This document shows positions 25,223 to 33,514 of a stretch of DNA of 64,000 bases, piece by piece. The number at the start of each line of letters is the position of its first letter. Position 1 is the first letter of the stretch. Location of the stretch: assembly GCA_016125555.1 (NCBI GenBank), contig WGLN01000008.1, forward strand, positions 1 through 64,000. Direction: 5' to 3'. A program made the position numbers and the translations under genes. Below the pieces are notes generated by a model. It saw only the letters and a program-made list of their open reading frames with translations. It ran no database searches and had not been told where the DNA came from. The stretch comes from Porphyrobacter sp. GTDB lineage: Bacteria; Pseudomonadota; Alphaproteobacteria; Sphingomonadales; Sphingomonadaceae.

Positions 25223-25644
25223 GCCGCTTTGCTTTCCTGTGCAGCCACGGGCCGGAAGGCGTAGGTGTCGTGGGTGGCGTTGAAGGGCACCACGCAGAAC
25301 TCCATCTCCATGCCGAGATGGAGGTCCTCGAGGCTGCAATCGACGATCCGGCTCTCGACGATCACCTCGCCGGGCAGCTCGACATAGCCCAGGAGGAAGG
25401 GCCGGAAATCGGGCGGGCCTTCGCCGGGGCCGCTGCCGGGGCCTTCATAGGGTTCCTTGGGCAGGAAGCCCTGGCTGGTCCACGACCACAGCTTGCCGCG
25501 CCGCGACAGCCTGACCGGCTCCACCCCCTGCGCCGCGTCACCCGTGGGCATGGGGAAGACGATCTCGCCCGAAGGCAGGCGTCCGCCCATCAGGTGCGGC
25601 TCGGGGCCGTCGCTCCACAGGTCGGGGTCGATCTTCTGTCCCAT
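25219..25644 (-). CDS. DUF35 OB-fold protein, partner of the thiolase-like gene, without zinc-ribbon cysteines
   Basis: A 141-aa DUF35 protein. The OB fold covers the second half (VELPGEVIVESRIVDC, FCVVPF). The N-terminal rubredoxin-like ribbon normally has four Cys around a GxxxFP core. Here it reads LMGGRLPSGEIVFPMPTGD, so all four ligands are missing. DUF35 proteins bind SCP-x/Ltp thiolases and help hold acyl-CoA. In the igr system the DUF35 domain is fused to a MaoC hydratase, whereas here it stands alone. ATG 25644 is 11 nt after the ACAD stop. The upstream open frame is ACAD shadow. Confidence 0.85.
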   Translation of the reverse strand: MGQKIDPDLWSDGPEPHLMGGRLPSGEIVFPMPTGDAAQGVEPVRLSRRGKLWSWTSQGFLPKEPYEGPGSGPGEGPPDFRPFLLGYVELPGEVIVESRIVDCSLEDLHLGMEMEFCVVPFNATHDTYAFRPVAAQESKAA

Positions 25645-25655
25645 TGCCTCTCCCC

Positions 25656-26738
25656 TCAGGCCGCCAGCGCATATTCGGCGAGCACGGTGTCGGCATCGCC
25701 GAACAGCCGCGCCAGCAGCAGCACGCGCTTCAGGGCATGGCCGATCGCCAGTTCGTCGGTGATCCCCATGCCGCCGTGCATCTGCACCGCCTCGCGGGCG
25801 ATGGCGTCGACATTCTCGCCGATGAAGGCCTTGGCCCCGGCGGCGGACCGCTGCCAGCCTTGCGCATCGCCGCGGTCGGTGAGCGCGGCGCGGTAGAGCA
25901 TCGAGCGCGACTGTTCCGCCCGCGCGTAGCAATCGACCAGCCGGTGCTGGAGCGCCTGGAAAGAGCCGATCGCGACGCCGAACTGCTCGCGCTCCTTCAC
26001 GTAGGCGAGGGTATCGTCGAGCAGGCGCTGGCCGAGGCCGACCATCTCGGCGGCGGCATAGAGGCGCATGTCGGCGGCGACGGCGGCGAGCCCCGCGGCA
26101 TCGAGCGCAAGCCTGGCGCCCGCGGGCACGCGGGTCAGCCGCAATTCGCCCGCGATGCTGCCGTCCGCGAGGCGGTAGTGCCGCACCTCCAGCCCCGGCG
26201 CATCCTTGGGCACGAGGAAGCAGGCGGTCTCCCCGCTGAGGTCCGCAGTGACGATTAACAGATCGGCGAGCGCCGCGCCCATCACCATGGTCTTCTCGCC
26301 CGACAGCACGAAGCCGTCCGCGCTCTCCTCAGCCTTCATGCCCTTGGCCTTGAGGCTGTAACGCTGGCCGCGTTCGGTCCAGGCGAGGGTGGCGATGGTC
26401 TCGCCCGACAGCACGCCTTCGAGCGCCTCGGGGGCACCCCCGCGTTCGAGCAGCAGGGCGGGCAGGATGCCGAGTTCGAGCAGCGGGTCGGGCGCGTTGG
26501 CCTTGCCGAGCGCCTCGAGCACCAGCGCGAGATCGACCGCCGATCCGCCCATCCCGCCCGCGTCCTCCGACGCCGCCAGCGCGATCAGGCCCATCTCCGC
26601 AAGGCTCTGCCAGCGCGCGCGGTCATAGCCGCCCGGTGACTGGCGCAGCCGCCGCCGCGCCTCGACATCGACCGGCGCGGCGAAGCGCTGGGTCGAGGTC
26701 ACGAACATTTCCTGTTCTTCGGACAGGTCGAAATTCAT
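25656..26738 (-). CDS. Acyl-CoA dehydrogenase (short, FadE29-like partner)
   Basis: A 360-aa ACAD, shorter than usual. It starts MNFDLSEEQEMFV. The middle has DGFVLSGEKTMVMGAALADLL, with FAD/substrate residues weaker than in the 21269 gene. The C-terminus has QMHGGMGITDELAIGHALKR and FGDADTVL, as in the smaller subunits of heteromeric steroid ACADs. It lies between the P450 (5 nt upstream) and DUF35 (11 nt downstream), tight operon spacing. It probably pairs with another ACAD, most simply that at 21269. That pairing is inferred, not shown. Confidence 0.9.
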   Translation of the reverse strand: MNFDLSEEQEMFVTSTQRFAAPVDVEARRRLRQSPGGYDRARWQSLAEMGLIALAASEDAGGMGGSAVDLALVLEALGKANAPDPLLELGILPALLLERGGAPEALEGVLSGETIATLAWTERGQRYSLKAKGMKAEESADGFVLSGEKTMVMGAALADLLIVTADLSGETACFLVPKDAPGLEVRHYRLADGSIAGELRLTRVPAGARLALDAAGLAAVAADMRLYAAAEMVGLGQRLLDDTLAYVKEREQFGVAIGSFQALQHRLVDCYARAEQSRSMLYRAALTDRGDAQGWQRSAAGAKAFIGENVDAIAREAVQMHGGMGITDELAIGHALKRVLLLARLFGDADTVLAEYALAA

Positions 26739-26743
26739 GGGCG

Positions 26744-27985
26744 TCAGGCTTTCCGGCTGAAGGTGATCGGCAGGCGGGTGACGCCGCGCAGCAGGATGTT
26801 GGGCAGGATGCGGATGCCGTCCTTGTCGGCCACGGCGAAGTCGTCCAGCCGCTCGAGCAGTTCGTCGAAGGCGACCAGCATCTCCTTGCGGCTCAGCATG
26901 TTGCCCACGCACATGTGCGGGCCCTTGCCGAAGCTGAGGTGGGTGCGGGCGTTGGGCCGCTCGATATCGAACCTGTCGGGATCGGGGAACTTCTTCGGGT
27001 CGCGGTTGGCCGCGGCATAGCGCAGCTGCACCACGCTGCCCGCCGGAATCTCGGTGTCGCCAAGGGTGGTGTCCTGCTTCACGATCCGCCACATCCCCGC
27101 GGTGGGGGTTTCGTAGCGCAGCGCCTCCTCGACGAGATTGGTGATGACCTTGGGATCGCGCCCGCCCGCGGCCGCTTTCGCCTTGGCCATCTGGTCGGGA
27201 TTGCGGATCAGCTGGAGCAACCCGCCGGCGAGCGTCGAGGTGGTGGTCTCGTTCCCGGCGACCATGAACTGCTGCATGATCGACATGATTTCCGGGTCGG
27301 TGAGCGGGGTTTCCCCCTCCACCCGCGCCTCGACCAAGTCGGTCAGCAGGTCGTTCCCGCCATTGGCGCGGCGATCGTCGATCTTGCCCTTCATGTAGTG
27401 CTGGTATTCGACGAGGCTGCGCGCGCATTCCTTCTTGCGCTCGTGATCGACCATCTGGCTGAAGCGGTCCACCGCGGCGTCGGACCATGCCTTGACCTGC
27501 CCCGGATCATTGTCGAGCCCGATCTGCCCGGCGATCATCGCCACCGGCAGCGGCACCGCAAATTCCTCGACGAACTCGCATTGCCCCTTGTCGGCGAAGG
27601 CCTCGATCAGCTCGATCGACTTGGCGCGCATCTCGGCCTCGATGGCGTTCACGCGCGGAGCCGAGAAGGCAAGGTTGACGAGCTTGCGGTTGCGGGTGTG
27701 GACGGGCGCGTCGGCGGTCAGCAGGGTGGGCACGTCGGGCCAGCCCTCCGCAAGGATCGCCTGGATCTCCGCGTCGCCCTCGCGCCCCATCAGCGCGCTG
27801 AAATCGTTCGAGAAGATTTCGGGCTTGGTGTTCGCCTCGCTGCACAGGTCGTAGCTGTAGACGACATAGGTGTTCATGCCCGGGATCAGCTCGATCTCGA
27901 CCCCGGCAGCGTGCATCGCGGCGTAGTGATCGAACGGATCGAGCAGCGTTTCCGGGGCAAACAGATTGCCTTCGGGCTTGTTCAT
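26744..27985 (-). CDS. Cytochrome P450 (first gene of the side-chain operon)
   Basis: A 413-aa soluble bacterial P450. The I-helix oxygen-binding segment is AGNETTTS, the K-helix ExxR is in EEALRYETP, and the heme Cys is near residue 359 in FGKGPHMCVG. It needs ferredoxin and reductase that are not nearby. Its place ahead of ACAD-DUF35-Ltp genes copies the position of cyp125 in actinobacterial igr operons, where it oxidises the sterol C26 methyl. CYP family assignment cannot be made by eye. ATG 27985 is taken; the longer frame precedes the promoter box at 28023-28060. Confidence 0.94.
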   Translation of the reverse strand: MNKPEGNLFAPETLLDPFDHYAAMHAAGVEIELIPGMNTYVVYSYDLCSEANTKPEIFSNDFSALMGREGDAEIQAILAEGWPDVPTLLTADAPVHTRNRKLVNLAFSAPRVNAIEAEMRAKSIELIEAFADKGQCEFVEEFAVPLPVAMIAGQIGLDNDPGQVKAWSDAAVDRFSQMVDHERKKECARSLVEYQHYMKGKIDDRRANGGNDLLTDLVEARVEGETPLTDPEIMSIMQQFMVAGNETTTSTLAGGLLQLIRNPDQMAKAKAAAGGRDPKVITNLVEEALRYETPTAGMWRIVKQDTTLGDTEIPAGSVVQLRYAAANRDPKKFPDPDRFDIERPNARTHLSFGKGPHMCVGNMLSRKEMLVAFDELLERLDDFAVADKDGIRILPNILLRGVTRLPITFSRKA

Positions 27986-28022
27986 GGCGGCAGGCTCCAA
28001 CCCTTGCAGATTACGAGGCAAG

Positions 28023-28060
28023 CCTAGCCACGATGCCGCGCCCGACGCGATGCGCGAATG
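28023..28060 (-). promoter_or_regulatory. Shared-type promoter of the P450-ACAD operon
   Basis: On the minus strand CATTCG (28060-28055), 26 nt, GCTAGG (28028-28023), with a start site expected about 31 nt before the P450 ATG. It is the same architecture as the other catabolic units. Confidence 0.5.
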
Positions 28061-28073
28061 TGTTAGGGTGGGC

Positions 28074-28451
28074 TCAGCCGGTGGCGAATTCGCGGGCGAA
28101 CTCGGCCATGTCGAAATAGTCGCGCCAGGCGGCGATGCGGCCGTTCGCATCCAGCGCGAAGGTGCCCATCACCCGGATCGCGGCCTTGCGTCCGTCCTTG
28201 AACACGAAGCCGTCGGTGCGTTCGGTGAGGACGACATTGCCGTTCGCCGCGATCGCGTGGGTCTGCCATTCGCAGCGGGCAATGTCGGCGAGGAAGGTTT
28301 CGACCATGGCGCGCATCGCGGTGGTGCCGTGGACCGGCTCCATCGGGATGTTGTGATAGACGATATCTTCCGCGCACAGCGCCATCAGCGCGTCGATGTC
28401 GCAGGCGTTCCAGCGGGCGATGAAGGCTTCGACGGTCGCTTGCGGGGTCAT
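28074..28451 (-). CDS. Limonene-1,2-epoxide-hydrolase-like protein
   Basis: A 125-aa NTF2-fold protein. All five residues described for Rhodococcus limonene epoxide hydrolase have counterparts: Tyr32 and Asn34 in VYHN, Arg78 and Asp80 in ERTD, and Asp111 in WRDYFD. The reaction is one-step hydrolysis of a cyclic epoxide to a diol without a covalent intermediate. It ends the molybdo-oxidoreductase operon and overlaps the ThuA gene stop by 4 nt. An epoxide substrate fits P450 chemistry on a cyclic alkene, but the actual substrate is unknown. Confidence 0.88.
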   Translation of the reverse strand: MTPQATVEAFIARWNACDIDALMALCAEDIVYHNIPMEPVHGTTAMRAMVETFLADIARCEWQTHAIAANGNVVLTERTDGFVFKDGRKAAIRVMGTFALDANGRIAAWRDYFDMAEFAREFATG

Positions 28452-29212
28452 GGCGTTGCTCCGGAGGTGTAATCGAGCGCCTGTGCGAGCATCCGGCGCA
28501 CGGCGGGGTTGGCATAGGTGGCGGGGCCGTCGCCGAACTGGAGATAGACGAGGGGCGCGGGGCAGGTGCGGCTCTCCCACGCGACGCAGTTGCTCCCCGG
28601 CGGATGCTCCCAGCCCTCGTTGCTGAACATCGCGCCCGCGACGGCATTGGCGGCGGAGTAGAAATTGCCGGAGTTGAAGGCGAAGCCCTCGGCGCGCACC
28701 AGCGGGGTGAGGGCGCTTTCATCGACCGGGCAGAGGTAAAGCTCGTCGGTGACCGGGAAGCTGGCGGGCAATCCGCGCGTCACCGGGTGATCGGCGACGA
28801 TGCGCGCCTCGTAGGTGACGTCGTGGCGATAGCCGGAATCGGGGCCGTGAGCGCCCGGCTGGTAATGGAACTGCCCGCCGAGCCAGTCGTGCCATTCCGG
28901 CCATTCCGCCCATCCCGCAATCGCATGGTGCATCGCCACCGCGCCCTTGCCGCTGGCGAAGCGGGCGGTGATGGCGGCGCGTAAGGCGGGCGAGGGCGCT
29001 CGGGTTGTGACTGAGCCCTCGCCGAAGCTGTAGCCCGCCATGTCGTAGAACAGCAGCGCGTCCGCCGCCCGGATCGCCTCCGCGGCGTCGGCCTCCCCGC
29101 CCTCGGGATGGACGAGGTGGGTCACCTCCCCTGCGCCAAGCGCGCCCAGCAATTCGTCGAACGGTCCGGCCTCGTAGGGGTGGCCGCCCGAGAGGACCAG
29201 CAGGGAGCGCAT
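28448..29212 (-). CDS. ThuA-domain protein, second copy
   Basis: A 254-aa ThuA-like amidotransferase-fold protein. It has LLVLSGGHPYEAGPFDELL at the N-terminus, GKGAVAMHHAIAGWAEWPEW around the elbow and LGGQFHYQ. The central His pair and the DHPVTRGLP segment are typical of ThuA. It is distinct from the copy at 22532. Its start shares one base with the stop of the upstream MDR gene and its end is coupled to the epoxide-hydrolase-like gene. A hydrolase or isomerase on an oxidised intermediate is possible. No function is assigned. Confidence 0.84.
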   Translation of the reverse strand: MRSLLVLSGGHPYEAGPFDELLGALGAGEVTHLVHPEGGEADAAEAIRAADALLFYDMAGYSFGEGSVTTRAPSPALRAAITARFASGKGAVAMHHAIAGWAEWPEWHDWLGGQFHYQPGAHGPDSGYRHDVTYEARIVADHPVTRGLPASFPVTDELYLCPVDESALTPLVRAEGFAFNSGNFYSAANAVAGAMFSNEGWEHPPGSNCVAWESRTCPAPLVYLQFGDGPATYANPAVRRMLAQALDYTSGATP

Positions 29213-30222
29213 CAGGCGATCTTGAGGATCATCTTGCCGTCATTCGTCCCCGCGAACAGCCGCATGAAGCTGTCGAAGGCGTTCTCCAGCCCCTCGTCGA
29301 TATGCTCGTCGATGGTGAGCCGCCCTTGCGCTGCCCAGACGCCCATTTGCTGCGCCCCTTCGGCGAAGCGCGGGACAAAGTCGGCCACCAGCAGGCCGCG
29401 GATGTGGGCGCGCTTGACGATCAGCTGCCACAGGTTGCGGATGCCGCGCGGCTCGGTGTTGTATTCGCTGATGAGCCCGCACAGCCCGACGCGCGAATGG
29501 AGGTTCAAATTCATCAGTCCCGCATCGAGGATGATGCCGCCGACATTCTCGAAGATCACGTCGACTCCGTCGGGGCAGGCCTCGGCAATGGCGGCGGTGA
29601 GCGCGGCTTCGTCCTTGCCCTTGTAGTCAATCGCGGCGTCGAAGCCGTATTTCTCCGTCAGCCGCGCGCACTTGGCAGGTCCCCCCGCGATGCCGACAGC
29701 GCGGCAGCCGTGGATCTTGGCGAGCTGGCCCACAAGGCTCCCAACCGCGCCGGCCGCGCCGCTCACCAGCACGGTCTCGCCCGCCTTGGGCTCGCACACT
29801 TCGAGGAAGCCGAAATAGGCGGTCATGCCCACGGCGCCGAAGATCGAGAGGTAATTGGTGACGCTCGGCACGAGATCCGGGTCGATCGGCTGGGTGAACC
29901 CGCCGGAAACGCCGATGGAGTAGTCCTCCAGCGCATTCAGCCCCATCACCCACTGGCCGGGTTCGAACCCTTCCGCGCGGCTTTCCTCGACCACGCCGAT
30001 GGTGCTGGCGCGCACCGGATCGCCCAAGGGGATCGGCGGCATGTAATTGCCCTCTGCGTCCATCCACCCGCGCATCGCCGGGTCGAGCGAGGCGTAGTGG
30101 TTGCGGATCAGGAACTGCCCTTCCCCGAGCGCGGGGGTCTCTTCCGTGACGAGTGCGAAGTCCTCGCGCACGGGCGTCCCGTCGGGGCGGCGTTGCAGCA
30201 GAAAGCGGCGGTTGGTGGGCAT
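29212..30222 (-). CDS. Zinc-independent MDR NADP-dependent oxidoreductase (CurA/PTGR type)
   Basis: A 336-aa medium-chain reductase. The first domain has SLDPAMRGWM and GWVVEES-like segments. The Rossmann part has VSGAAGAVGSLVGQLAKIHG near residues 150-170 and ENVGG. The C-terminus GKMILKI is typical of the double-bond-reductase/CurA group. Such enzymes reduce alpha,beta-unsaturated ketones or enones with NADPH. Two paralogues occur at 32510 and 46421, and this one is downstream of the molybdo-oxidoreductase. Substrate choice is open. Confidence 0.9.
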   Translation of the reverse strand: MPTNRRFLLQRRPDGTPVREDFALVTEETPALGEGQFLIRNHYASLDPAMRGWMDAEGNYMPPIPLGDPVRASTIGVVEESRAEGFEPGQWVMGLNALEDYSIGVSGGFTQPIDPDLVPSVTNYLSIFGAVGMTAYFGFLEVCEPKAGETVLVSGAAGAVGSLVGQLAKIHGCRAVGIAGGPAKCARLTEKYGFDAAIDYKGKDEAALTAAIAEACPDGVDVIFENVGGIILDAGLMNLNLHSRVGLCGLISEYNTEPRGIRNLWQLIVKRAHIRGLLVADFVPRFAEGAQQMGVWAAQGRLTIDEHIDEGLENAFDSFMRLFAGTNDGKMILKIA

Positions 30223-30246
30223 GGATGTCCTTGGGTCGAGAGGGAA

Positions 30247-32388
30247 TCAGGCCGGTTCGAGCTTCACCGGAATGGCGCTTTGCAGGCTCTGGCCGGTGAT
30301 CGGATCGTAATCGACCACCTCGCTCACCAGCCGGTTGGTCGAGGAGCCGCGTGTCCGCACGTCGTCCTTCCCCGCATCGGCATCGCCATAGGCGTGCGCC
30401 ATCGAGACGATCCCGCGCCGCACCTTATCGCTCGCCTTGACCACGCCGTGGATGGTGGCGTGGGGGCTGGTGATCGCGACCAGCCCGCCTTCTTCCAGAC
30501 CGAGGGCCGCGATGTCCTCGGGGTGGATATAGGCGGGATTGGTGGTGGTCTTCTCCTGCAATTTCTTGAGCGGGTGGCCGATCGAATTGAACCGCGTCTT
30601 CGAGCGGCGGCTGATCAGGCGGAAGTCGAAGCCCGCCTTGCTCGCCGGGTTCTCGGCATAGCGCAGGATCTGCGCAGGCATCGCCCCCGCGGCGAGGTCG
30701 AAGCGGTGGAACTGGCTTTCGTCGAGCGGCTGCACCAGCGGATGGACCTCGGGATAGATCATCGCCGCGCCGCCGTTGGCCTGACAGTCGCGGCGCACGT
30801 CGGACGGCTTCTTGAGGCTGCCCGCCACCATCAGGTCGAGGAACTCCTGTTTCGACGGCTTCCTGTCCATCGGCAGCGGCCCGCCGTTCAGCACCATCGT
30901 CAGGCCCAGGTGGTGGGCGAGGGTCCAGAACATCTCGTATTCGTCGATGCAGTCGCCCGGCGCCTGCACCACCGCCTCGGTGTAGCGGGCATAGGGTTCC
31001 TCGTGCCACCATTCGGAAAGGTTGGTGATGTCCTCGCGCTCAAGACATTGCGAGGGCGCGAGGACCACGGTGGCGCGCTTGGCGCTGGCGCTCATCCACG
31101 GGTCGATCTGCACGAACAGCTCAAGATCATCGAGCGCGCGCACCATCTTGGCCTGGTCGGGGAAGCCCACCACCGGATTGCCGCCGACCGAGATCAGCGC
31201 GCGCACCTGGCCTTCGCCGGGGGTGAGGATCTCGTCCGCCAGCACGTTGCAGGGCATTTCCCAGCCCAGATGGCCGAGGCCGCGGAAGCGCGACTTGGGC
31301 ATCCCTTCCGCGCCGAACATCGGCACCGGCGGGGCGACCTGTGCGCGCCGCGCGGTCTGGTAAGGGCTGAACACGCCGGGGATCGCGGCCTTCTCGCCCT
31401 CCTGCTTGAAGCGCGCGCAGATCGTGTTGAGGCAGGTGACGAGATATTCGGTCAGCGTCCCGTGGCCCGCCATTTCGGGGCCGGTGCCGGTCGTGGCGCA
31501 GCCTTTCGATCCGCCCGCGAACATCCGCGCCGCGGCGACCAGCTGGTCCTCGTCGAGCCCCGCGCGCCGCGCCGCCACCTCGGGCGGGAAGGCCTTTACC
31601 GCCTCGGCGAGCTCGTCGAAGCCGTCGACATGCGCGGCGACGAAATTGCGGTCGTAGAGCCCTTCGGAGATGATCACGTTGAGCATCCCCGCCAGCATCG
31701 CCGGATCCTCGCCCGGCTTCACGGGGAGGTAGATGTCGGCGAGCCGCGCGACGTCGCTCTCGCGCGGGTCGGCGACGATCAGCTTCAGCCCTTCCGCCTT
31801 TTTGTCGCGGATGCGGCGTGAGGGGCTGAAGGGCGGCACCCCGCCGACGGGGGCGTAGTGCGAGACCACCGGGTTGTTGCCGATGAAGAAGGCGACGTCG
31901 CTTTCGGAGAAGGTGTTCGGCCCCGCCATCCACTTGCCGTAACGCTGCGTGGTGAAGACCTTGGCGGGCTGGTCGAGTGTCACCGAGGTGTAGAAGTTGC
32001 GGCTGCCGACGGCGTTGGCGAAGGACAGCGAAGCGGCCATCGCGGCGGAGTTCTGGAAGCCGCCCGAGCCCATGAACACCGCCACCGAATGCGGGCCGTG
32101 GGTGTCGATGATGCGCCGCAACTCGCCCGCCACGTGGGCGAGCGCCTGATCCATCGGGGTCTCGACGAATTCGCCCGCTTCGTTGCGGACCAGGCTGTGG
32201 TGCAATCGGTTCTCCGAGTTGTGGCTGTCGGGCAGCTCGCGCCCCTTCATGCAGGTATAGCCGCCATAGGCCGGGTCCGCCGGATCGCCGCGCACCTCCA
32301 CCACCTTTCCATCGGCGACATCGACCTCCATCGCGCAATTGGCATGGCAGAAGCGGCAGAAGGTCTTGCGAGTCTCGACACCCATCAT
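30247..32388 (-). CDS. Molybdopterin oxidoreductase (DMSO-reductase family) with N-terminal [4Fe-4S]
   Basis: A 713-aa bis-MGD enzyme. The N-terminal cluster ligands are C11-x2-C14-x3-C18 and C46 (CRFCHANC, TCMKGR). Catalytic-domain segments include FFIGNNPVVSHY, LIVADPRESDVARLADIYLPV and ISVGGNPVVGFPD. The C-terminal molydopterin-binding domain contains TNPAYIHPEDIAALGL. Where FDH-type enzymes have Cys or Sec as Mo ligand the sequence reads SVTLDQPAK, so Asp is possible. There is no Tat signal and no partner electron-transfer subunit, suggesting a cytoplasmic dehydrogenase or hydroxylase. Tandem ATGs lie at 32388 and 32385. A MobA-like gene lies nearby. Confidence 0.9.
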   Translation of the reverse strand: MMGVETRKTFCRFCHANCAMEVDVADGKVVEVRGDPADPAYGGYTCMKGRELPDSHNSENRLHHSLVRNEAGEFVETPMDQALAHVAGELRRIIDTHGPHSVAVFMGSGGFQNSAAMAASLSFANAVGSRNFYTSVTLDQPAKVFTTQRYGKWMAGPNTFSESDVAFFIGNNPVVSHYAPVGGVPPFSPSRRIRDKKAEGLKLIVADPRESDVARLADIYLPVKPGEDPAMLAGMLNVIISEGLYDRNFVAAHVDGFDELAEAVKAFPPEVAARRAGLDEDQLVAAARMFAGGSKGCATTGTGPEMAGHGTLTEYLVTCLNTICARFKQEGEKAAIPGVFSPYQTARRAQVAPPVPMFGAEGMPKSRFRGLGHLGWEMPCNVLADEILTPGEGQVRALISVGGNPVVGFPDQAKMVRALDDLELFVQIDPWMSASAKRATVVLAPSQCLEREDITNLSEWWHEEPYARYTEAVVQAPGDCIDEYEMFWTLAHHLGLTMVLNGGPLPMDRKPSKQEFLDLMVAGSLKKPSDVRRDCQANGGAAMIYPEVHPLVQPLDESQFHRFDLAAGAMPAQILRYAENPASKAGFDFRLISRRSKTRFNSIGHPLKKLQEKTTTNPAYIHPEDIAALGLEEGGLVAITSPHATIHGVVKASDKVRRGIVSMAHAYGDADAGKDDVRTRGSSTNRLVSEVVDYDPITGQSLQSAIPVKLEPA

Positions 32389-32409
32389 TGCTCTCCCCGG
32401 ACGTCTTGC

Positions 32410-32450
32410 GAGACTACCACAGGGGCGGGGGCGCTCGACTGACACTTTTG
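32410..32450 (-). promoter_or_regulatory. Weak leftward promoter match before the molybdo-oxidoreductase
   Basis: On the minus strand CAAAA (32450-32446), then 30 nt, then AGTCTC (32415-32410), 22 nt before the ATG. The spacing equals that of the leftward promoters at 34804 and 50850, but the -35 position (TCGAGC) is poor. It shares its box with the rightward promoter. Confidence 0.3.
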
Positions 32451-32484
32451 TCCGTGGAGGGGCGCGGCACGCCTCCGCAATAGG
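32443..32484 (+). promoter_or_regulatory. Shared-type promoter before the MDR gene at 32510
   Basis: CACTTTTG (32443-32450), 26 nt, GCAATAGG (32477-32484). The box is inside the dyad GACA-CTTT-TGTC (32441-32452). The expected leader is about 20 nt and contains AAGGAG. Confidence 0.5.
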
Positions 32485-32509
32485 ACGACCAGGAACAAGG
32501 AGAAGCGCG

Positions 32510-33514
32510 ATGCCCACGACCACCCGCCAATGGCTGCTCAACGGACACCCGCGCGGCCGCGGGATCGATCTCGACAACGATTTCCGTCTGGCGAGCGCCG
32601 AACTGCCCGACCCCGGCCCGGGCGAAATGCTCTTGAAGACCCACTACCTCGGCTTCGACCCGGCGCAGAAGGGCTGGATGGAGAACATCGCCGATTACGT
32701 CGCGCCGATGAACATCGGCGACGTGATGCGCGGCTCGGGCATCTGCGAGGTGGTCGCCAGCAACAACGGGCGCTTTCAGGTCGGCGACATGGTGTTCGGC
32801 ACCACCGGCTGGACCGAATACCTGGTCACCGACGGGAAGGAGCTGACCAAGGTGGAGACCGATCTCTCTCCCACCGCCGTCCTCTCGGTGCTGGGGACGA
32901 CGGGGCTGACGGCCTATTGCGGGCTGTTCAAGGTGGGCAGGCCCGTCGCGGGCGATACCGTGCTGGTCTCTGGCGCGGCCGGGGCGACCGGGAGCATCGT
33001 CGGCCAGTTGGCCAGAATCGCCGGGTGCCGCGTGGTCGGCATCGCGGGGGGACCCGACAAGTGCGACTGGCTGGTGCGCGAGGCGGGCTACGACGCGGCG
33101 ATCGACTACAAGGCGGGCGGGGTGAAGGAGCAGATCCGCGAGCACTGCCCGCGCGGCGTCGATGTCATCTACGACAATGTCGGCGGCAAGATCCTGAACG
33201 ACATGCTCGCCTGCATCGCCACCGGCGCGCGGGTGGTGATCTGCGGCGGGATCAGCCGCTACGAGACCGGGAGCCTGCCGGCGGGTCCGGAGAACTATTT
33301 CAACCTCGTGTTCCGGCGCGGCACCATGGCGGGCTTCATCGTGCTCGACTGGGCGAACGAGTTCCCCGCCATCCGCAAGCGGCTGGAGGGCTTCGTCAAG
33401 GACGGCAGCCTCAAGTATCAGGAAGACATCCAGCACGGCTTCGAAAACGCGCCGCAGACGCTCCAGCGCCTGTTCACCGGACAGAACCGCGGCAAGCAGA
33501 TGCTGAAGCTTTAG
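32510..33514 (+). CDS. Zinc-independent MDR NADP-dependent oxidoreductase (CurA/PTGR type), second copy
   Basis: A 334-aa enone-reductase-type MDR. It has GFDPAQKGWM, VSGAAGATGSIVGQLARIAG, AGGPDKCDWL, YDNVGG and GKQMLKL. The AGG-x-x-K-C pattern that contacts NADPH is shared with the copies at 29212 and 46421. ATG 32510 follows AACAAGGAG. The open frame further left spans the promoter. It is monocistronic and divergent from the molybdo-oxidoreductase. Its TAG interlocks with the TAA of the convergent mobA-like gene (TTAG). Confidence 0.91.
   Translation: MPTTTRQWLLNGHPRGRGIDLDNDFRLASAELPDPGPGEMLLKTHYLGFDPAQKGWMENIADYVAPMNIGDVMRGSGICEVVASNNGRFQVGDMVFGTTGWTEYLVTDGKELTKVETDLSPTAVLSVLGTTGLTAYCGLFKVGRPVAGDTVLVSGAAGATGSIVGQLARIAGCRVVGIAGGPDKCDWLVREAGYDAAIDYKAGGVKEQIREHCPRGVDVIYDNVGGKILNDMLACIATGARVVICGGISRYETGSLPAGPENYFNLVFRRGTMAGFIVLDWANEFPAIRKRLEGFVKDGSLKYQEDIQHGFENAPQTLQRLFTGQNRGKQMLKL

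Noticed and set aside
29302-31821. 839-codon open frame opposite the molybdo-oxidoreductase and MDR genes
   Set aside because: Composition is Arg/Ala/Gly/His-rich with no family motif and it is antisense to two well-supported genes. It is a GC-driven shadow.
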